Positions 1 to 6,319 of a stretch of 11,398 nt of DNA are shown in pieces. This DNA is from Candidatus Sumerlaeota bacterium (GTDB lineage: Bacteria > Sumerlaeota > Sumerlaeia > JADFCT01), in contig JAPLSP010000061.1 of the NCBI GenBank assembly GCA_026398575.1, positions 1 to 11,398 on the forward strand, in the 5' to 3' direction. Made by a program: the position numbers and the translations under genes. Positions within the stretch are counted from its first letter, which is position 1. Every line of letters starts with the position of its first letter. The notes beneath the pieces were generated by a model. The model was not told the origin of the DNA. It saw only the letters and a list, made by a program, of their open reading frames with translations, and did no database searches.

Positions 1-34
1 GTCCGTGTTAGTCCGTGTTAGTCCGTGTTAGTCC
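1..34. repeat. 10-bp tandem repeat (3 full units) at window edge
   Basis: The unit gtccgtgtta is repeated three times exactly from base 1 and begins a fourth copy (gtcc). The array may extend beyond the window. Read on the minus strand the unit is TAACACGGAC, so it contains a TAA. The minus-strand phosphoesterase gene runs into the array: its last residues (TNTD) and stop codon are repeat-encoded. Since 10 is not a multiple of 3, unit gain or loss changes the frame but is harmless after the stop. Confidence 0.85.
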
Positions 35-854
35 ACGGCGGTTCGAAGACGCGCTGGATTGTTATGGCGCGGCCCGTCAACGGATCGGCCTCGATGATCA
101 CGCCGGACAAATGGACGTCGTCCGTGGCGACTTCATGATGAACAGGCAGCAGCGCGCGCAGCTGTCGCACGGCGATCTCCGTCTTGATGCCAATGATCGA
201 ATCGAAAGGCCCCGTCATTCCGGCGTCCGTGATGTAAGCGGTCCCGGCCGCGGTCACGTGTTCATCGGCGGTTTGCACGTGGGTGTGTGTTCCGATCACC
301 GCCGTCACCTTGCCATCCAGCACGTGGAGCATGACGAGTTTTTCCGAAGTGGCCTCGGCGTGAAAGTCCACAATCACCAGCGGCGTCTGGCGGCGCATTG
401 TCTCAACCATGCTTTCGGCGCACGCGAACGGATCCTCGTAGTGATTCATGAACGTGCGGCCCAACAGGCTGATGACGCCGACTGGGAAGCCCGCCGGCGA
501 ATGGATCACGCTGCCGCCGTGTCCCGCCGGATGAGCGCACGGCGGATAGTTGGCCGGACGCAGCACGCGCTCATCGTCCAGGATGCCGGCTATTTCACGA
601 TGGCGCCAGGTGTGATTGCCGCCGGTCAGCGCGTGAACGCCTGCTTTGAAGAGGTCGTGCGCCGTATCGGGCGTCAGGCCTTTTCCCCCGGCGACGTTTT
701 CGCCGTTGGCGATGATAAAATCGAACTGCGCCGCGCGGCCCTCGGACAGATACTTGCGCACTGCCGCGCGTCCCGGATTGCCCATGATGTCGCCGATAAA
801 AAGAATTTTCAAAGCCGTCGTCCTTCCCGATGATTGCGCCTCGCGGACATTCAT
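18..854 (-). CDS. TIGR00282 family metallophosphoesterase (YmdB-like)
   Basis: Predicted cytosolic dinuclear-metal phosphoesterase of the YmdB family; the Bacillus subtilis member hydrolyses cyclic nucleotides and affects biofilm gene expression. Family motifs run the whole length: KILFIGDIMGNPGR, IIANGENVAGGKGLT, TGGNHTW, LGRTF, DFHAEATSEK, GTHTHVQTAD and YITDAGMTGPFD. The expected metal ligands are present; numbered from the internal TTG they are D8, E38, N39, N66, H67, H151, H176 and H178. The start is ambiguous. ATG at 854 has GGAGG eight bases upstream and gives 278 aa. TTG at 812 has GGGAAGGA seven bases upstream, begins exactly at the conserved KILFIGD and gives 264 aa, the length of B. 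subtilis YmdB as I recall it. I report the ATG, but the TTG is a serious rival, and a TTG at 872 is also open. One oddity is Arg after GNHTW, where relatives usually have Asp. The molybdenum-carrier-like gene lies upstream on the same strand, 195 bp away. Confidence 0.93.
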   Translation of the reverse strand: MNVREAQSSGRTTALKILFIGDIMGNPGRAAVRKYLSEGRAAQFDFIIANGENVAGGKGLTPDTAHDLFKAGVHALTGGNHTWRHREIAGILDDERVLRPANYPPCAHPAGHGGSVIHSPAGFPVGVISLLGRTFMNHYEDPFACAESMVETMRRQTPLVIVDFHAEATSEKLVMLHVLDGKVTAVIGTHTHVQTADEHVTAAGTAYITDAGMTGPFDSIIGIKTEIAVRQLRALLPVHHEVATDDVHLSGVIIEADPLTGRAITIQRVFEPPWTNTD

Positions 855-901
855 ACCCAGAGCCTCCGGCAAGAATCAAAGGAGAATTGCCGGTTGTCCT
901 T

Positions 902-922
902 GAATAGAACGATAATCTATTC
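902..922. repeat. Small 7-bp inverted repeat upstream of the phosphoesterase gene
   Basis: GAATAGA and TCTATTC form a perfect 7-bp inverted repeat around a 7-base centre, in the AT-rich gap between the two minus-strand genes. It lies about 48 bp upstream of the ATG at 854, so it could be an operator or a leader hairpin. No partner regulator is visible, and short AT-rich palindromes occur by chance. Confidence 0.35.
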
Positions 923-1006
923 GGCGCATGGAGTAAGTATATTGTTTCTGTCATTAGCTTCTTAATCTGTTGAAGAGAGAATTTGTCTCTCACTCGGAAA
1001 GCAAAT

Positions 1007-1032
1007 ATTTCAAATCTCAAATTTCAAATCTC
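1007..1032. repeat. Direct repeat of a 12-mer with 14-bp period in AT-rich spacer
   Basis: ATTTCAAATCTC occurs exactly at 1007-1018 and 1021-1032, separated by AA. It sits just downstream of the stop of the minus-strand gene at 1050, in the AT-rich spacer 855-1049. Its function is unknown; replication slippage is the simplest origin. No rho-independent terminator is obvious nearby. Confidence 0.7.
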
Positions 1033-1049
1033 TTTGGATAGCGACGGTA

Positions 1050-1499
1050 TCATTTTAATAGCTCCAACATAAAAACGCGTGCTGTTTCATAAATGCCCGG
1101 GCAATTGCTCGCGCGCGGACCGGCGACGTTCAGCGTGCGGATACGATTTTTTCGTACCCAACGGCGCGCGACCGCCAGCGACTCTGGCGAATGCGGATCA
1201 ACGACCAGGCAAGGCTTGGCCGTCCGATTCGCCAGATAAGCCGTATAAGCCGTCCCGCCCGACAAGGGTTCCTTCGCAAGAATCAATGTGCCATCCGAAT
1301 CGCGGACATTGAGGCGCGTGCGCTCCTCATATTCAGCGGAAGGCGTTTCCTGCATGGGATAAATCGCGGGCAAAGGCCCATCTTCCGCCAGCCGCCCCTT
1401 GGGGACCCACCCGCCATATTCCATTCCGCGCGCGCGGGCTGCGTCCAGCGCGGCCCGGTCCACGCCGGTTTGACCGCCTGAAATTATTCGCGCAAACAT
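1050..1499 (-). CDS. Putative molybdenum cofactor carrier protein (YpsA/SLOG-like)
   Basis: A 149-aa single-domain Rossmann-like protein matching the family named putative molybdenum carrier (MoCo carrier, cpYpsA type, within the SLOG/lysine-decarboxylase-like superfamily). The N-terminal IISGGQTGVDRAALDAA is the nucleotide/phosphate-binding loop typical of the family. It is followed by GGWVPKGRLAEDG, a central N-x-x-DSDGTLIL strand, GGTAYTAYLA, and a C-terminal TLNVAGPRASNCPGI typical of the family end. Structural relatives bind molybdenum cofactor or nucleotide-like ligands; the physiological role of stand-alone copies is not settled, and no molybdopterin biosynthesis gene is visible here to support a Moco role. 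The length is normal. The ATG at 1499 follows GAGGAAAGGC, a good ribosome-binding site. It is divergent from the glycosyltransferase gene across a 257-bp gap. Confidence 0.88.
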   Translation of the reverse strand: MFARIISGGQTGVDRAALDAARARGMEYGGWVPKGRLAEDGPLPAIYPMQETPSAEYEERTRLNVRDSDGTLILAKEPLSGGTAYTAYLANRTAKPCLVVDPHSPESLAVARRWVRKNRIRTLNVAGPRASNCPGIYETARVFMLELLK

Positions 1500-1566
1500 T
1501 GCCTTTCCTCTTTCATCTCTTGACGCTCCGCGCTGCGTTTATAATAGTGGCCGCGATTTATATAAC

Positions 1567-1576
1567 AGAGCGCTCT
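1567..1576. repeat. 10-bp perfect palindrome AGAGCGCTCT
   Basis: A perfect 10-bp palindrome in the divergent gap between the carrier-protein gene and the glycosyltransferase gene, about 68 bp upstream of the carrier-protein start. It could be an operator for the minus-strand gene. AT-rich TATA-like stretches (1540-1545, 1558-1564) flank it, but no promoter with normal spacing could be defended. Confidence 0.3.
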
Positions 1577-1595
1577 CTTTAACGCTGCCTGGAGC

Positions 1596-1702
1596 AGCGC
1601 CAGCTCTTGGAGTAAGGTGGCTTGCCGCCTTCTTTTTTGCGCCAAGGCTATTGAATCGCCAAAAAGAAGGCGGCAAGCCACCTTACTCCAAGAGCTGGCG
1701 CT
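1596..1702. repeat. 42-bp perfect inverted repeat with 23-nt loop
   Basis: The left arm (1596-1637) is the exact reverse complement of the right arm (1661-1702), with a 23-base loop between. Each arm also holds its own imperfect palindrome, AAGGTGGCTTGCCGCCTT, whose only non-Watson-Crick pair would be a U-G wobble in RNA, so every arm resembles a REP-type hairpin and the whole resembles a head-to-head REP pair. It lies in the divergent gap 1500-1756, ending 54 bp before the glycosyltransferase start. A 42-bp perfect stem is much longer than a normal terminator. The element could be a REPIN/BIME-like or MITE-like insertion, and if transcribed would make a very stable leader hairpin. No transposase gene is present. 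Confidence 0.9.
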
Positions 1703-1756
1703 CCCGCGAGCTGCATTATCTCATCGTCTTTCAGATAAAATAATTGAAGCAACACC

Positions 1757-2794
1757 ATGTCCCAAACCATCAAAGCTTCCATCATCATCGCCAACTGGAA
1801 CGGCGCCGCGTTTGTCGCGCGGGCGTTGGCGTCTGTCGAAGCGTCGGTCCGGGCGGCGCAATCCTCCGCGATGGGCTGCGCTTCAAGCAGCAGCGTTTCG
1901 AGCGACAACGCTTCAAGCGGCGGCGCCCCGAGCGGCGGTGATTATGAGATTCTGGTCATAGACGATGCTAGCGAAGATTCTTCCCCCGAGATCACCGAGC
2001 GGCGCTTCCCCCAAACGCAACTGCTGCGCAACTCATCCAATCTCGGTTATGCTGCGACCGTCAATCGCGGATTGCGGGAAGCGAAAGGCGACATCGCGAT
2101 TCTGCTGAACAACGACATCGTCATCCGCGCGGATTTTATCGGCCGGATTCTCAAGCCCTTTGAAGCGCCGGCGGGCGACAACCTGTTTGCCGCAAGCGCC
2201 AAGACCCTGCAATGGACCACGGGAGCGGCGAATCATCTTTGCATGAACGGGCGGTGGCGGCGCGGATGGATCGAGCGGGAATGGTCCGATCCACCGACGG
2301 CGTGTTCCGCGCTGTTCGTTCAGGGTGGCGCGTGCGCCGTCCGGCGCGAGCGGGCGCTCGAACTCGGTGGCATGAGCACGCTGTATCATCCCGGCTATTG
2401 GGAGGACTACGACCTGTCATATCGCGCGGCCAAACACGGCTGGCGCAGCCTGTACATCCCCGAAGCGGTCGCGTTTCACCTGGGCAAAACATCGTTCGAA
2501 CAGCGTTACGGCGCCGAGGGCGTCAGCGCGCTGCAACTGCGCAATGAAATGCTGTTTCACTGGGCGAACCTGGATGACGCGGCGCTGATCGCCGAACACG
2601 CCTGGGGGTTGATGCGTCGCCTGCTGGGCGGCGTAGCGCGCGGGCGGTTGCAAATGCTGAAAGCCGCGCTCCAGGCCTTCGCGCGCCTTCCGCAAGTCCT
2701 TCAAGCCCGGCGCGCCTGCTGCGCCGCAAGCGCGGTGGTGAGCGATAGAGCGCTCCTTACGCCACCACCGGGCCTTGTGCCGGTGGAGCGATGA
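1757..2794 (+). CDS. Glycosyltransferase family 2 protein
   Basis: A 345-aa GT-A fold glycosyltransferase that probably transfers an activated sugar in synthesis of a surface polysaccharide; donor and acceptor cannot be told. Motifs in order: SIIIANWNG (8-16), EILVIDDASEDS (64-75), NLGYAATVNRGL (95-106), the metal-binding DxD-equivalent NND at 118-120, QGGACAVRR (189-197) and WEDYDLSYRAAKHGW (215-229), whose E-D is the usual catalytic region. These resemble rhamnosyltransferase-like GT2 enzymes. There is no membrane segment. Two oddities: residues 42-61 are an in-frame pentapeptide repeat rich in Ser and Gly, lying where relatives have a short loop between the first helix and the second strand; and the last residues (PPPGLVPVER) and the stop codon are encoded by a REP-like repeat, which has probably replaced the original 3' end. 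The ATG at 1757 has only a weak GAAG-type ribosome-binding site. Confidence 0.9.
   Translation: MSQTIKASIIIANWNGAAFVARALASVEASVRAAQSSAMGCASSSSVSSDNASSGGAPSGGDYEILVIDDASEDSSPEITERRFPQTQLLRNSSNLGYAATVNRGLREAKGDIAILLNNDIVIRADFIGRILKPFEAPAGDNLFAASAKTLQWTTGAANHLCMNGRWRRGWIEREWSDPPTACSALFVQGGACAVRRERALELGGMSTLYHPGYWEDYDLSYRAAKHGWRSLYIPEAVAFHLGKTSFEQRYGAEGVSALQLRNEMLFHWANLDDAALIAEHAWGLMRRLLGGVARGRLQMLKAALQAFARLPQVLQARRACCAASAVVSDRALLTPPPGLVPVER
1879..1938 (+). repeat. 15-bp in-frame tandem repeat, 4 units
   Basis: Four consecutive 15-base units follow the pattern CG(C/T)(T/C)(T/C)C(A/G)AGC(A/G)(G/A)C(A/G)(G/A). Read in the glycosyltransferase frame they give the pentapeptides ASSSS, VSSDN, ASSGG and APSGG. 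The unit length is a multiple of three, so the frame is kept. The units have diverged from each other, so this is not a very recent expansion. Confidence 0.8.
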
Positions 2795-2804
2795 TTCTGC
2801 GCTA
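2760..2804 (+). repeat. REP-like palindromic unit A (forward)
   Basis: A 45-bp unit containing the hairpin CCACCGG / CCGGTGG (2765-2771 with 2780-2786) around the loop GCCTTGTG, followed by GAGCGATGATT and a small AGCG/CGCT pairing. It overlaps the 3' end of the glycosyltransferase gene and supplies its last codons and TGA. It matches unit D, in reverse orientation, at 43 of 45 bases. Confidence 0.9.
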
Positions 2805-2828
2805 GAAACGTATGCCCATTTCATCCTT

Positions 2829-2870
2829 CGCCACCACCGGGCCTTTTGCCGGTGGAGCGATGATTTTGCT
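2829..2870 (+). repeat. REP-like palindromic unit B (forward)
   Basis: The second forward copy, 69 bp after unit A, has the same CCACCGG / CCGGTGG stem with loop GCCTTTTG and the same GGTGGAGCGATGATT tail. It faces unit C across a 21-base spacer, so B and C can pair over about 37 bp with four mismatches. Confidence 0.9.
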
Positions 2871-2891
2871 GGCAGCGCGCGATTTTGGCCG

Positions 2892-2930
2892 ACAATCATC
2901 GCCCCACTGGCACAAGGCCCAGTGGTGGCG
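2892..2930 (-). repeat. REP-like palindromic unit C (inverted)
   Basis: An inverted copy of the unit. Its stem is CCACTGG / CCAGTGG (2904-2910 with 2919-2925) around CACAAGGC. Compared with units A and B both members of one base pair have changed, so the hairpin is preserved by a compensatory change. This argues that the single-strand fold itself has been under selection. Confidence 0.88.
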
Positions 2931-2952
2931 GCGAGAAAAATGCGGTCACTGC

Positions 2953-2997
2953 TAGCGCAAAATCATCGCTCCACCGGCACAAGGCCCCGTGGTGGCG
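2953..2997 (-). repeat. REP-like palindromic unit D (inverted)
   Basis: An inverted copy that is nearly the perfect complement of unit A (43 of 45 bases). Its own stem has one C-C mismatch (CCACCGG with CCCGTGG). Units A, B, C and D are arranged + + - -, so A can pair with D and B with C in a nested structure covering 2760-2997. The region 2998-3132 between this unit and ftsZ is the ftsZ leader; I see no convincing promoter in it. Confidence 0.9.
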
Positions 2998-3132
2998 AAA
3001 GACATTGGAATTCTGGATTGCGCCCGCCTGTTTCTTTCGGCAACTTATTCCCTTGACTTGGCCCGCCGAAGGCGTTTCTCTATGCCGAAGACTATGAAAC
3101 AGCTGACTCTATTTATGATAAAGGACTCCAAC

Positions 3133-4476
3133 ATGAGCGCATTCGAGATCGAACCGGAGAAGTCTCCCCATACCCGCATCAAGGTCATCGGCGTCGGCGG
3201 CGGCGGGACCAACGCCGTGGATTATATGCTGTGCGCGGACATTCAAAACGTGGAATTCTGCGTCGTCAACACGGACGCGCGCGTGTTGGAGCGCTCCAAG
3301 TGCGCCTCGCGCATCCAGATCGGCGAAGAATTGACGCGCGGCCTGGGCGCCGGCGGCAACCCGGAACTCGGCGCCCAATGCGCCGAAGCCTCGGCCGAAA
3401 AGATCGCCGCCGCGCTCGAAAACACCGACATGCTCTTCATCTCGGCGGGCATGGGCGGCGGCACGGGCACCGGCGCGGCGCCCGTTGTGGCCCGCATCGC
3501 GCGCGAGAAAAACATCCTGACCGTCGCCATCGTCACCAAGCCCTTCCGCTTCGAGGGACGCCAGCGGATGCGCAAAGCCGATGGCGGTCTCGACAGGCTG
3601 CGCGAATACGTGGATACGCTGATCGTCATCTCCAACGACCGCCTGCTCGAGATGGTGGGCCGTAAGACCACGCTGGTGGACGCGTTCGCGGTGATCAACG
3701 ACGTGCTGGCGCAGAGCGTGCGCAGCATCGCCAGCCTGATCTCGCGCCCCGGTTTGATCAACGTGGACTTCTCCGATATCCGCACCGTCATGAGCCTGAA
3801 GGGCGCGGCCGTGCTGGGCGTGGCGCGCGCCAAGGGCGAAAATCGCGCCACGGAAGCCATCAAGAAAGCCAGCTCCAGCCCGCTGCTGGACAAGATGGCG
3901 ATAGACGGGGCGCACGGCGTCCTGGTGTGCATCACGGGCGGACCGGACCTGACGCTCTATGAAACATACGAGGCAATGACCGTGATCGAAGAAGCCGTGG
4001 ACGAAGACGCCAATGTCACCTTCGGCGCCGTGATTGACGAGACCGTCGGCGATGAAGTCCATGTGACGCTGATCGCCACCGGTTTCGGCAACGAAGAACG
4101 AGTGGAGGAAGAGCCGGTGCGCCCCACGCAGCCGAATCCCGCCGCAAGCCTGCGCCCCGCGCAGCCTGCGGCGGCGAAGGCTGCGCCTCACGCTTTGGGC
4201 GGCTCGATCCCCCGCACGGCGGCGCCCGTCTTCAAAGCGGCGATGAGCGATTCGCGCCCCATGCTGGCGGAAGTGGAGCCGGCCGAGTCCGCGCCTTCTC
4301 CCGCGGTTTCGGCGGCGCCCGCGGCCGAAGGATTCGGCGACGCGCTCAAGAGCCGGTTGAAGAACATGATCAGCGCTTCGGGCAGTTCGATGGCGTCCTC
4401 GCCGGATTCCACGAAACCGGAGCATAAGCCCGATCTGTGGGCCGAGGCGCAGCGTCCGATTAATCTGCAGGGTTAG
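3133..4476 (+). CDS. ftsZ: Cell division protein FtsZ
   Basis: The tubulin-like GTPase that polymerises into the cytokinetic Z-ring. The globular domain is clear: [16 protein letters not shown] (17-32), VVNTDAR (44-50), the tubulin signature GMGGGTGTG (106-114), [11 protein letters not shown] (135-145) and the catalytic T7 loop [11 protein letters not shown] (210-220) with both acidic residues. The polymerisation domain ends near residue 318. A long Pro/Ala-rich variable linker follows, with a short possible amphipathic stretch ([11 protein letters not shown]) near residue 400. The C-terminus ([16 protein letters not shown]) lacks the usual D-x-P-x-F-L-R/K peptide that binds FtsA and ZipA. 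The stretch [19 protein letters not shown] also differs from the common SEMG-type sequence. I chose the ATG at 3133 because AAGGA lies seven bases upstream and the protein then has a normal FtsZ start; in-frame ATGs at 3082, 3094 and 3115 would add unconserved residues. The gene is outside any dcw cluster; serC follows after 47 bp. Confidence 0.97.
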   Translation: MSAFEIEPEKSPHTRIKVIGVGGGGTNAVDYMLCADIQNVEFCVVNTDARVLERSKCASRIQIGEELTRGLGAGGNPELGAQCAEASAEKIAAALENTDMLFISAGMGGGTGTGAAPVVARIAREKNILTVAIVTKPFRFEGRQRMRKADGGLDRLREYVDTLIVISNDRLLEMVGRKTTLVDAFAVINDVLAQSVRSIASLISRPGLINVDFSDIRTVMSLKGAAVLGVARAKGENRATEAIKKASSSPLLDKMAIDGAHGVLVCITGGPDLTLYETYEAMTVIEEAVDEDANVTFGAVIDETVGDEVHVTLIATGFGNEERVEEEPVRPTQPNPAASLRPAQPAAAKAAPHALGGSIPRTAAPVFKAAMSDSRPMLAEVEPAESAPSPAVSAAPAAEGFGDALKSRLKNMISASGSSMASSPDSTKPEHKPDLWAEAQRPINLQG

Positions 4477-4523
4477 AGACGAGGAATTTTCATCATATTT
4501 TCCCCAAGGTAAAGGAGAGTGCC

Positions 4524-5675
4524 ATGCCCGCAGCAAAACCTTCTCGCAAACCGGCGGTTCCCTCTTTCAGCTCCGGGCCATGCCCGAAGCGCCCCGGCTG
4601 GAACCCTTCCATCCTGAAAGACGCCGTGCTCGGGCGCTCGCATCGCGGCAAATTGGGCAAGGCGCGCCTGGCCCGCGCGATTGATGAAACGCGGGAGCTG
4701 CTGGGGGTCCCGAAAGATTTCCTCATCGGGATCATGCCGGCTTCGGACACCGGCGCCGTGGAATGCGCGCTCTGGTCGCTGCTCGGGCCGCGCCCGGTGA
4801 CGGTGCTGGTCTGGGAAAGCTTCAGCGAAGGCTGGGCAACGGACGTGGTCAAACAACTGAAGATCAAGGCCAACGTCGTGAAGGCGCCTTATGGGGAAGT
4901 TCCAGACCTGTCAAAAGTGGATTGGACCAACGACGTCGTTTACGTCTGGAACGGCACCACGTCGGGCGTCAAGGTTCCCAACGGCGACTGGATCGCCGCC
5001 GATCGCCAGGGGCTCTCGATCTGCGACGGCACGAGCGCCGCGTTCGCGATGGAGATTCCGTGGGACAAGGTGGACGTCTTCACGTATTCCTGGCAAAAGG
5101 TTCTCGGCGGCGAAGGGGCGCATGGCGTCCTGATCCTGAGCCCGCACGCCATCGAGCGCATTAACACCTACGATCCTGCCTGGCCGATGCCCAAGATTTT
5201 CCGCCTGAAGTCCAAAGGCAAGATCAACGAAGGCATCTTCAAGGGCGAGACGATCAACACGCCTTCGATGATGTGCGTCGAGGATTATCTGGACGCCATG
5301 GCGTGGGCGCGCGGAATCGGCGGACGGCCCCAACTGATCGCCCGCACGGAGGGCAATCTCGCGATCGTCGAGAAATGGGTGGCCGCCAATCCGCGCTTCG
5401 GCTTCCTTGCGAAGGAAAAAGCGATCCGCTCGTGCACGTCCGTCTGCGTCAGCGTCTTGGACGCCAAGTTCATGGCGCTTTCCGAAGACGATCGCAAGGC
5501 GAAGATCAAGGACATCTGCTCGCTGCTTGAAAAAGAAGGCGCGGCCTGCGACATCGCATCTTATCGCGATGCTCCCGCCGGCTTCCGCTTCTGGTGCGGC
5601 CCGACCGTCGAGTCCAGCGACCTCGAATGCGCGCTCGAATGGGTTGTATGGGCGTATGAGCAGACGATGGCATGA
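4524..5675 (+). CDS. serC: Phosphoserine aminotransferase (Methanosarcina/alphaproteobacterial type)
   Basis: A PLP-dependent class V aminotransferase of 383 aa that converts 3-phosphohydroxypyruvate and glutamate to phosphoserine in serine biosynthesis; it probably also acts in pyridoxal phosphate synthesis in some hosts. The N-terminal [12 protein letters not shown] is characteristic of the SerC branch described as Methanosarcina type (TIGR01365), which is also common in alphaproteobacteria. [16 protein letters not shown] (141-156) is conserved, D168 in CDGTSAAF should bind the pyridine nitrogen, and K192 in [14 protein letters not shown] is the Schiff-base lysine. [16 protein letters not shown] and the C-terminal RFWCGPTVE are also typical. 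The length is normal. The ATG is preceded by AAAGGAGA at good spacing. It follows ftsZ by 47 bp on the same strand with no hairpin seen in the gap, so the two may be co-transcribed, though their functions are unrelated. Confidence 0.95.
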   Translation: MPAAKPSRKPAVPSFSSGPCPKRPGWNPSILKDAVLGRSHRGKLGKARLARAIDETRELLGVPKDFLIGIMPASDTGAVECALWSLLGPRPVTVLVWESFSEGWATDVVKQLKIKANVVKAPYGEVPDLSKVDWTNDVVYVWNGTTSGVKVPNGDWIAADRQGLSICDGTSAAFAMEIPWDKVDVFTYSWQKVLGGEGAHGVLILSPHAIERINTYDPAWPMPKIFRLKSKGKINEGIFKGETINTPSMMCVEDYLDAMAWARGIGGRPQLIARTEGNLAIVEKWVAANPRFGFLAKEKAIRSCTSVCVSVLDAKFMALSEDDRKAKIKDICSLLEKEGAACDIASYRDAPAGFRFWCGPTVESSDLECALEWVVWAYEQTMA

Positions 5676-5689
5676 GGATGGGACTTGAT

Positions 5690-5716
5690 CTTGATGTCAC
5701 AAGTTGTGATATCAAG
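5690..5716. promoter_or_regulatory. 27-bp palindrome, putative operator site 1
   Basis: A 27-bp palindrome centred on 5703 with a single mismatched pair; its core is CACAAGTTGTG. The outer half-sites are CTTGAT and ATCAAG. It lies 15 bp after the serC stop and 49 bp before the DUF4160 start. Bases 5691-5715 match a second site at 6320-6344 at 20 of 25 positions with identical half-site spacing, which points to a protein-binding operator. A rho-independent terminator for serC is the alternative: a T run (5726-5731) lies downstream, but nine bases from the stem, and the stem has almost no loop. Confidence 0.65.
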
Positions 5717-5764
5717 TGAGATAAGTTTTTTGCAGGTTAGCTTTCATAGCCGGGAAGAAGCTTT

Positions 5765-6016
5765 ATGCCGGTTGTGTTTCGAAATCGTGGTTATCGGTTC
5801 TTCTTTTACTGCAATGAAGGTAATCCTTTGGAGCCTATTCACATTCACGTCCGAAATGGAGAACGTTCCGCTAAATTCTGGTTAGAACCGGAGATATCCA
5901 TAGCAGAGTCTTACGAAATGTCATCCTCAGAACTCCGGCGTTTGATGGATGTGATTAAAGAAAACAAAAGATTAATACAGGAATACTGGAATGACTTCTT
6001 CAATATCGAGGCATAA
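5765..6016 (+). CDS. DUF4160 domain-containing protein
   Basis: An 83-aa protein spanning the whole DUF4160 domain. The N-terminal MPVVFRNRGYRFFFYCNEGN and PIHIHVRNGERSAKFWLEPE are characteristic: the family has a GYRFFFYSNEG stretch, a P-HIHV motif and an AKFWL strand. The C-terminal half is helical and charged (SSELRRLMDVIKENKRLIQEYWNDFF). The molecular function is unknown. The family is often found beside a DUF2442 gene, as here, and such pairs are commonly viewed as toxin-antitoxin-like. The start ATG follows GGGAAGAAG. It overlaps the next gene by 26 bp, so the two are almost certainly translated together, and it sits directly downstream of the palindrome at 5690-5716, which may be its autoregulatory operator. 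Base composition is clearly more AT-rich than in serC, suggesting acquisition. Confidence 0.9.
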   Translation: MPVVFRNRGYRFFFYCNEGNPLEPIHIHVRNGERSAKFWLEPEISIAESYEMSSSELRRLMDVIKENKRLIQEYWNDFFNIEA

Positions 6017-6287
6017 AATTGGCGCTCCTCCTTTGGCGCGCAAGATTACGTTTGACGCCGATAATATGTGGGTGGACTTGGCCGATGGAAGACAGTTGGG
6101 AGTTCCATTAGCTTATTTCCCTCGCTTGGTGCATGCTACTGCAAAACAAAGGAAAAAATACATTATAAGCGGCGGCGGCGCGGGATTGCATTGGGATGAT
6201 TTGGATGAAGATATTTCAGTCCAAGGTTTGCTGATGGGAGTTGGCGATCTAACCGCACGACATGCGCACAGGGAAGTCGCGGCTTAA
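5991..6287 (+). CDS. DUF2442 domain-containing protein
   Basis: A 98-aa protein matching DUF2442, a family of short proteins of unknown function often paired with DUF4160. The recognisable core is ITFDADNMWVDLADGRQLGVPLAYFPRL (19-46), where a two-stranded segment is followed by the family's VPLxxFPRL motif, then RKKYIISGGGAGLHWDDLDEDISVQGLL (54-81), matching the usual ...GxGIHWPxLDEDISVxGLL. The start overlaps the DUF4160 gene; AGGA lies eight bases upstream of ATG 5991. In the presumed pair this would be the partner protein, but which member is toxic, if either, cannot be told from sequence. A 64-bp gap containing the second palindromic site separates it from the next gene. Confidence 0.9.
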   Translation: MTSSISRHKIGAPPLARKITFDADNMWVDLADGRQLGVPLAYFPRLVHATAKQRKKYIISGGGAGLHWDDLDEDISVQGLLMGVGDLTARHAHREVAA

Positions 6288-6319
6288 TAGCTCAGCCGGA
6301 TTTGCCATAATAACCGGAT

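Noticed and set aside
15..833. Plus-strand open frame of 272 codons opposite the phosphoesterase
   Set aside because: The minus strand carries the full set of YmdB-family motifs; the plus frame is His/Arg-rich and unlike any protein I know.
903..1000. Minus-strand TATACT-type -10 upstream of the phosphoesterase gene
   Set aside because: The best -35 (TTAAGA, 18 bases away) is weak and the region is AT-rich, so chance matches are expected.
1520..1545. TTGACG followed by a perfect TATAAT as a plus-strand promoter
   Set aside because: The spacing is only 14 bases, too short for a normal sigma70 promoter, and it lies more than 200 bp before the glycosyltransferase start.
1484..1961. Two short frames on opposite strands giving near-identical peptides starting MACRLLF
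   Set aside because: They arise because both read through the arms of the perfect inverted repeat at 1596-1702; they also overlap real genes at their ends.
2760..2997. Repeat cluster considered as a CRISPR array
   Set aside because: The units alternate orientation (+ + - -), are themselves palindromic, and the gaps (24, 21 and 22 bases) are not a regular direct-repeat array; no cas genes are present.
3109..4536. Long minus-strand open frame (475 codons) opposite ftsZ
   Set aside because: It is the antisense shadow of the GC-rich ftsZ gene; its translation is Arg/His/Gly-rich with no recognisable domain.
5690..5731. Palindrome plus T run as a rho-independent terminator of serC
   Set aside because: The stem has virtually no loop and the T run starts nine bases after it; the match to the second site at 6320-6344 favours an operator. 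A dual role cannot be excluded.
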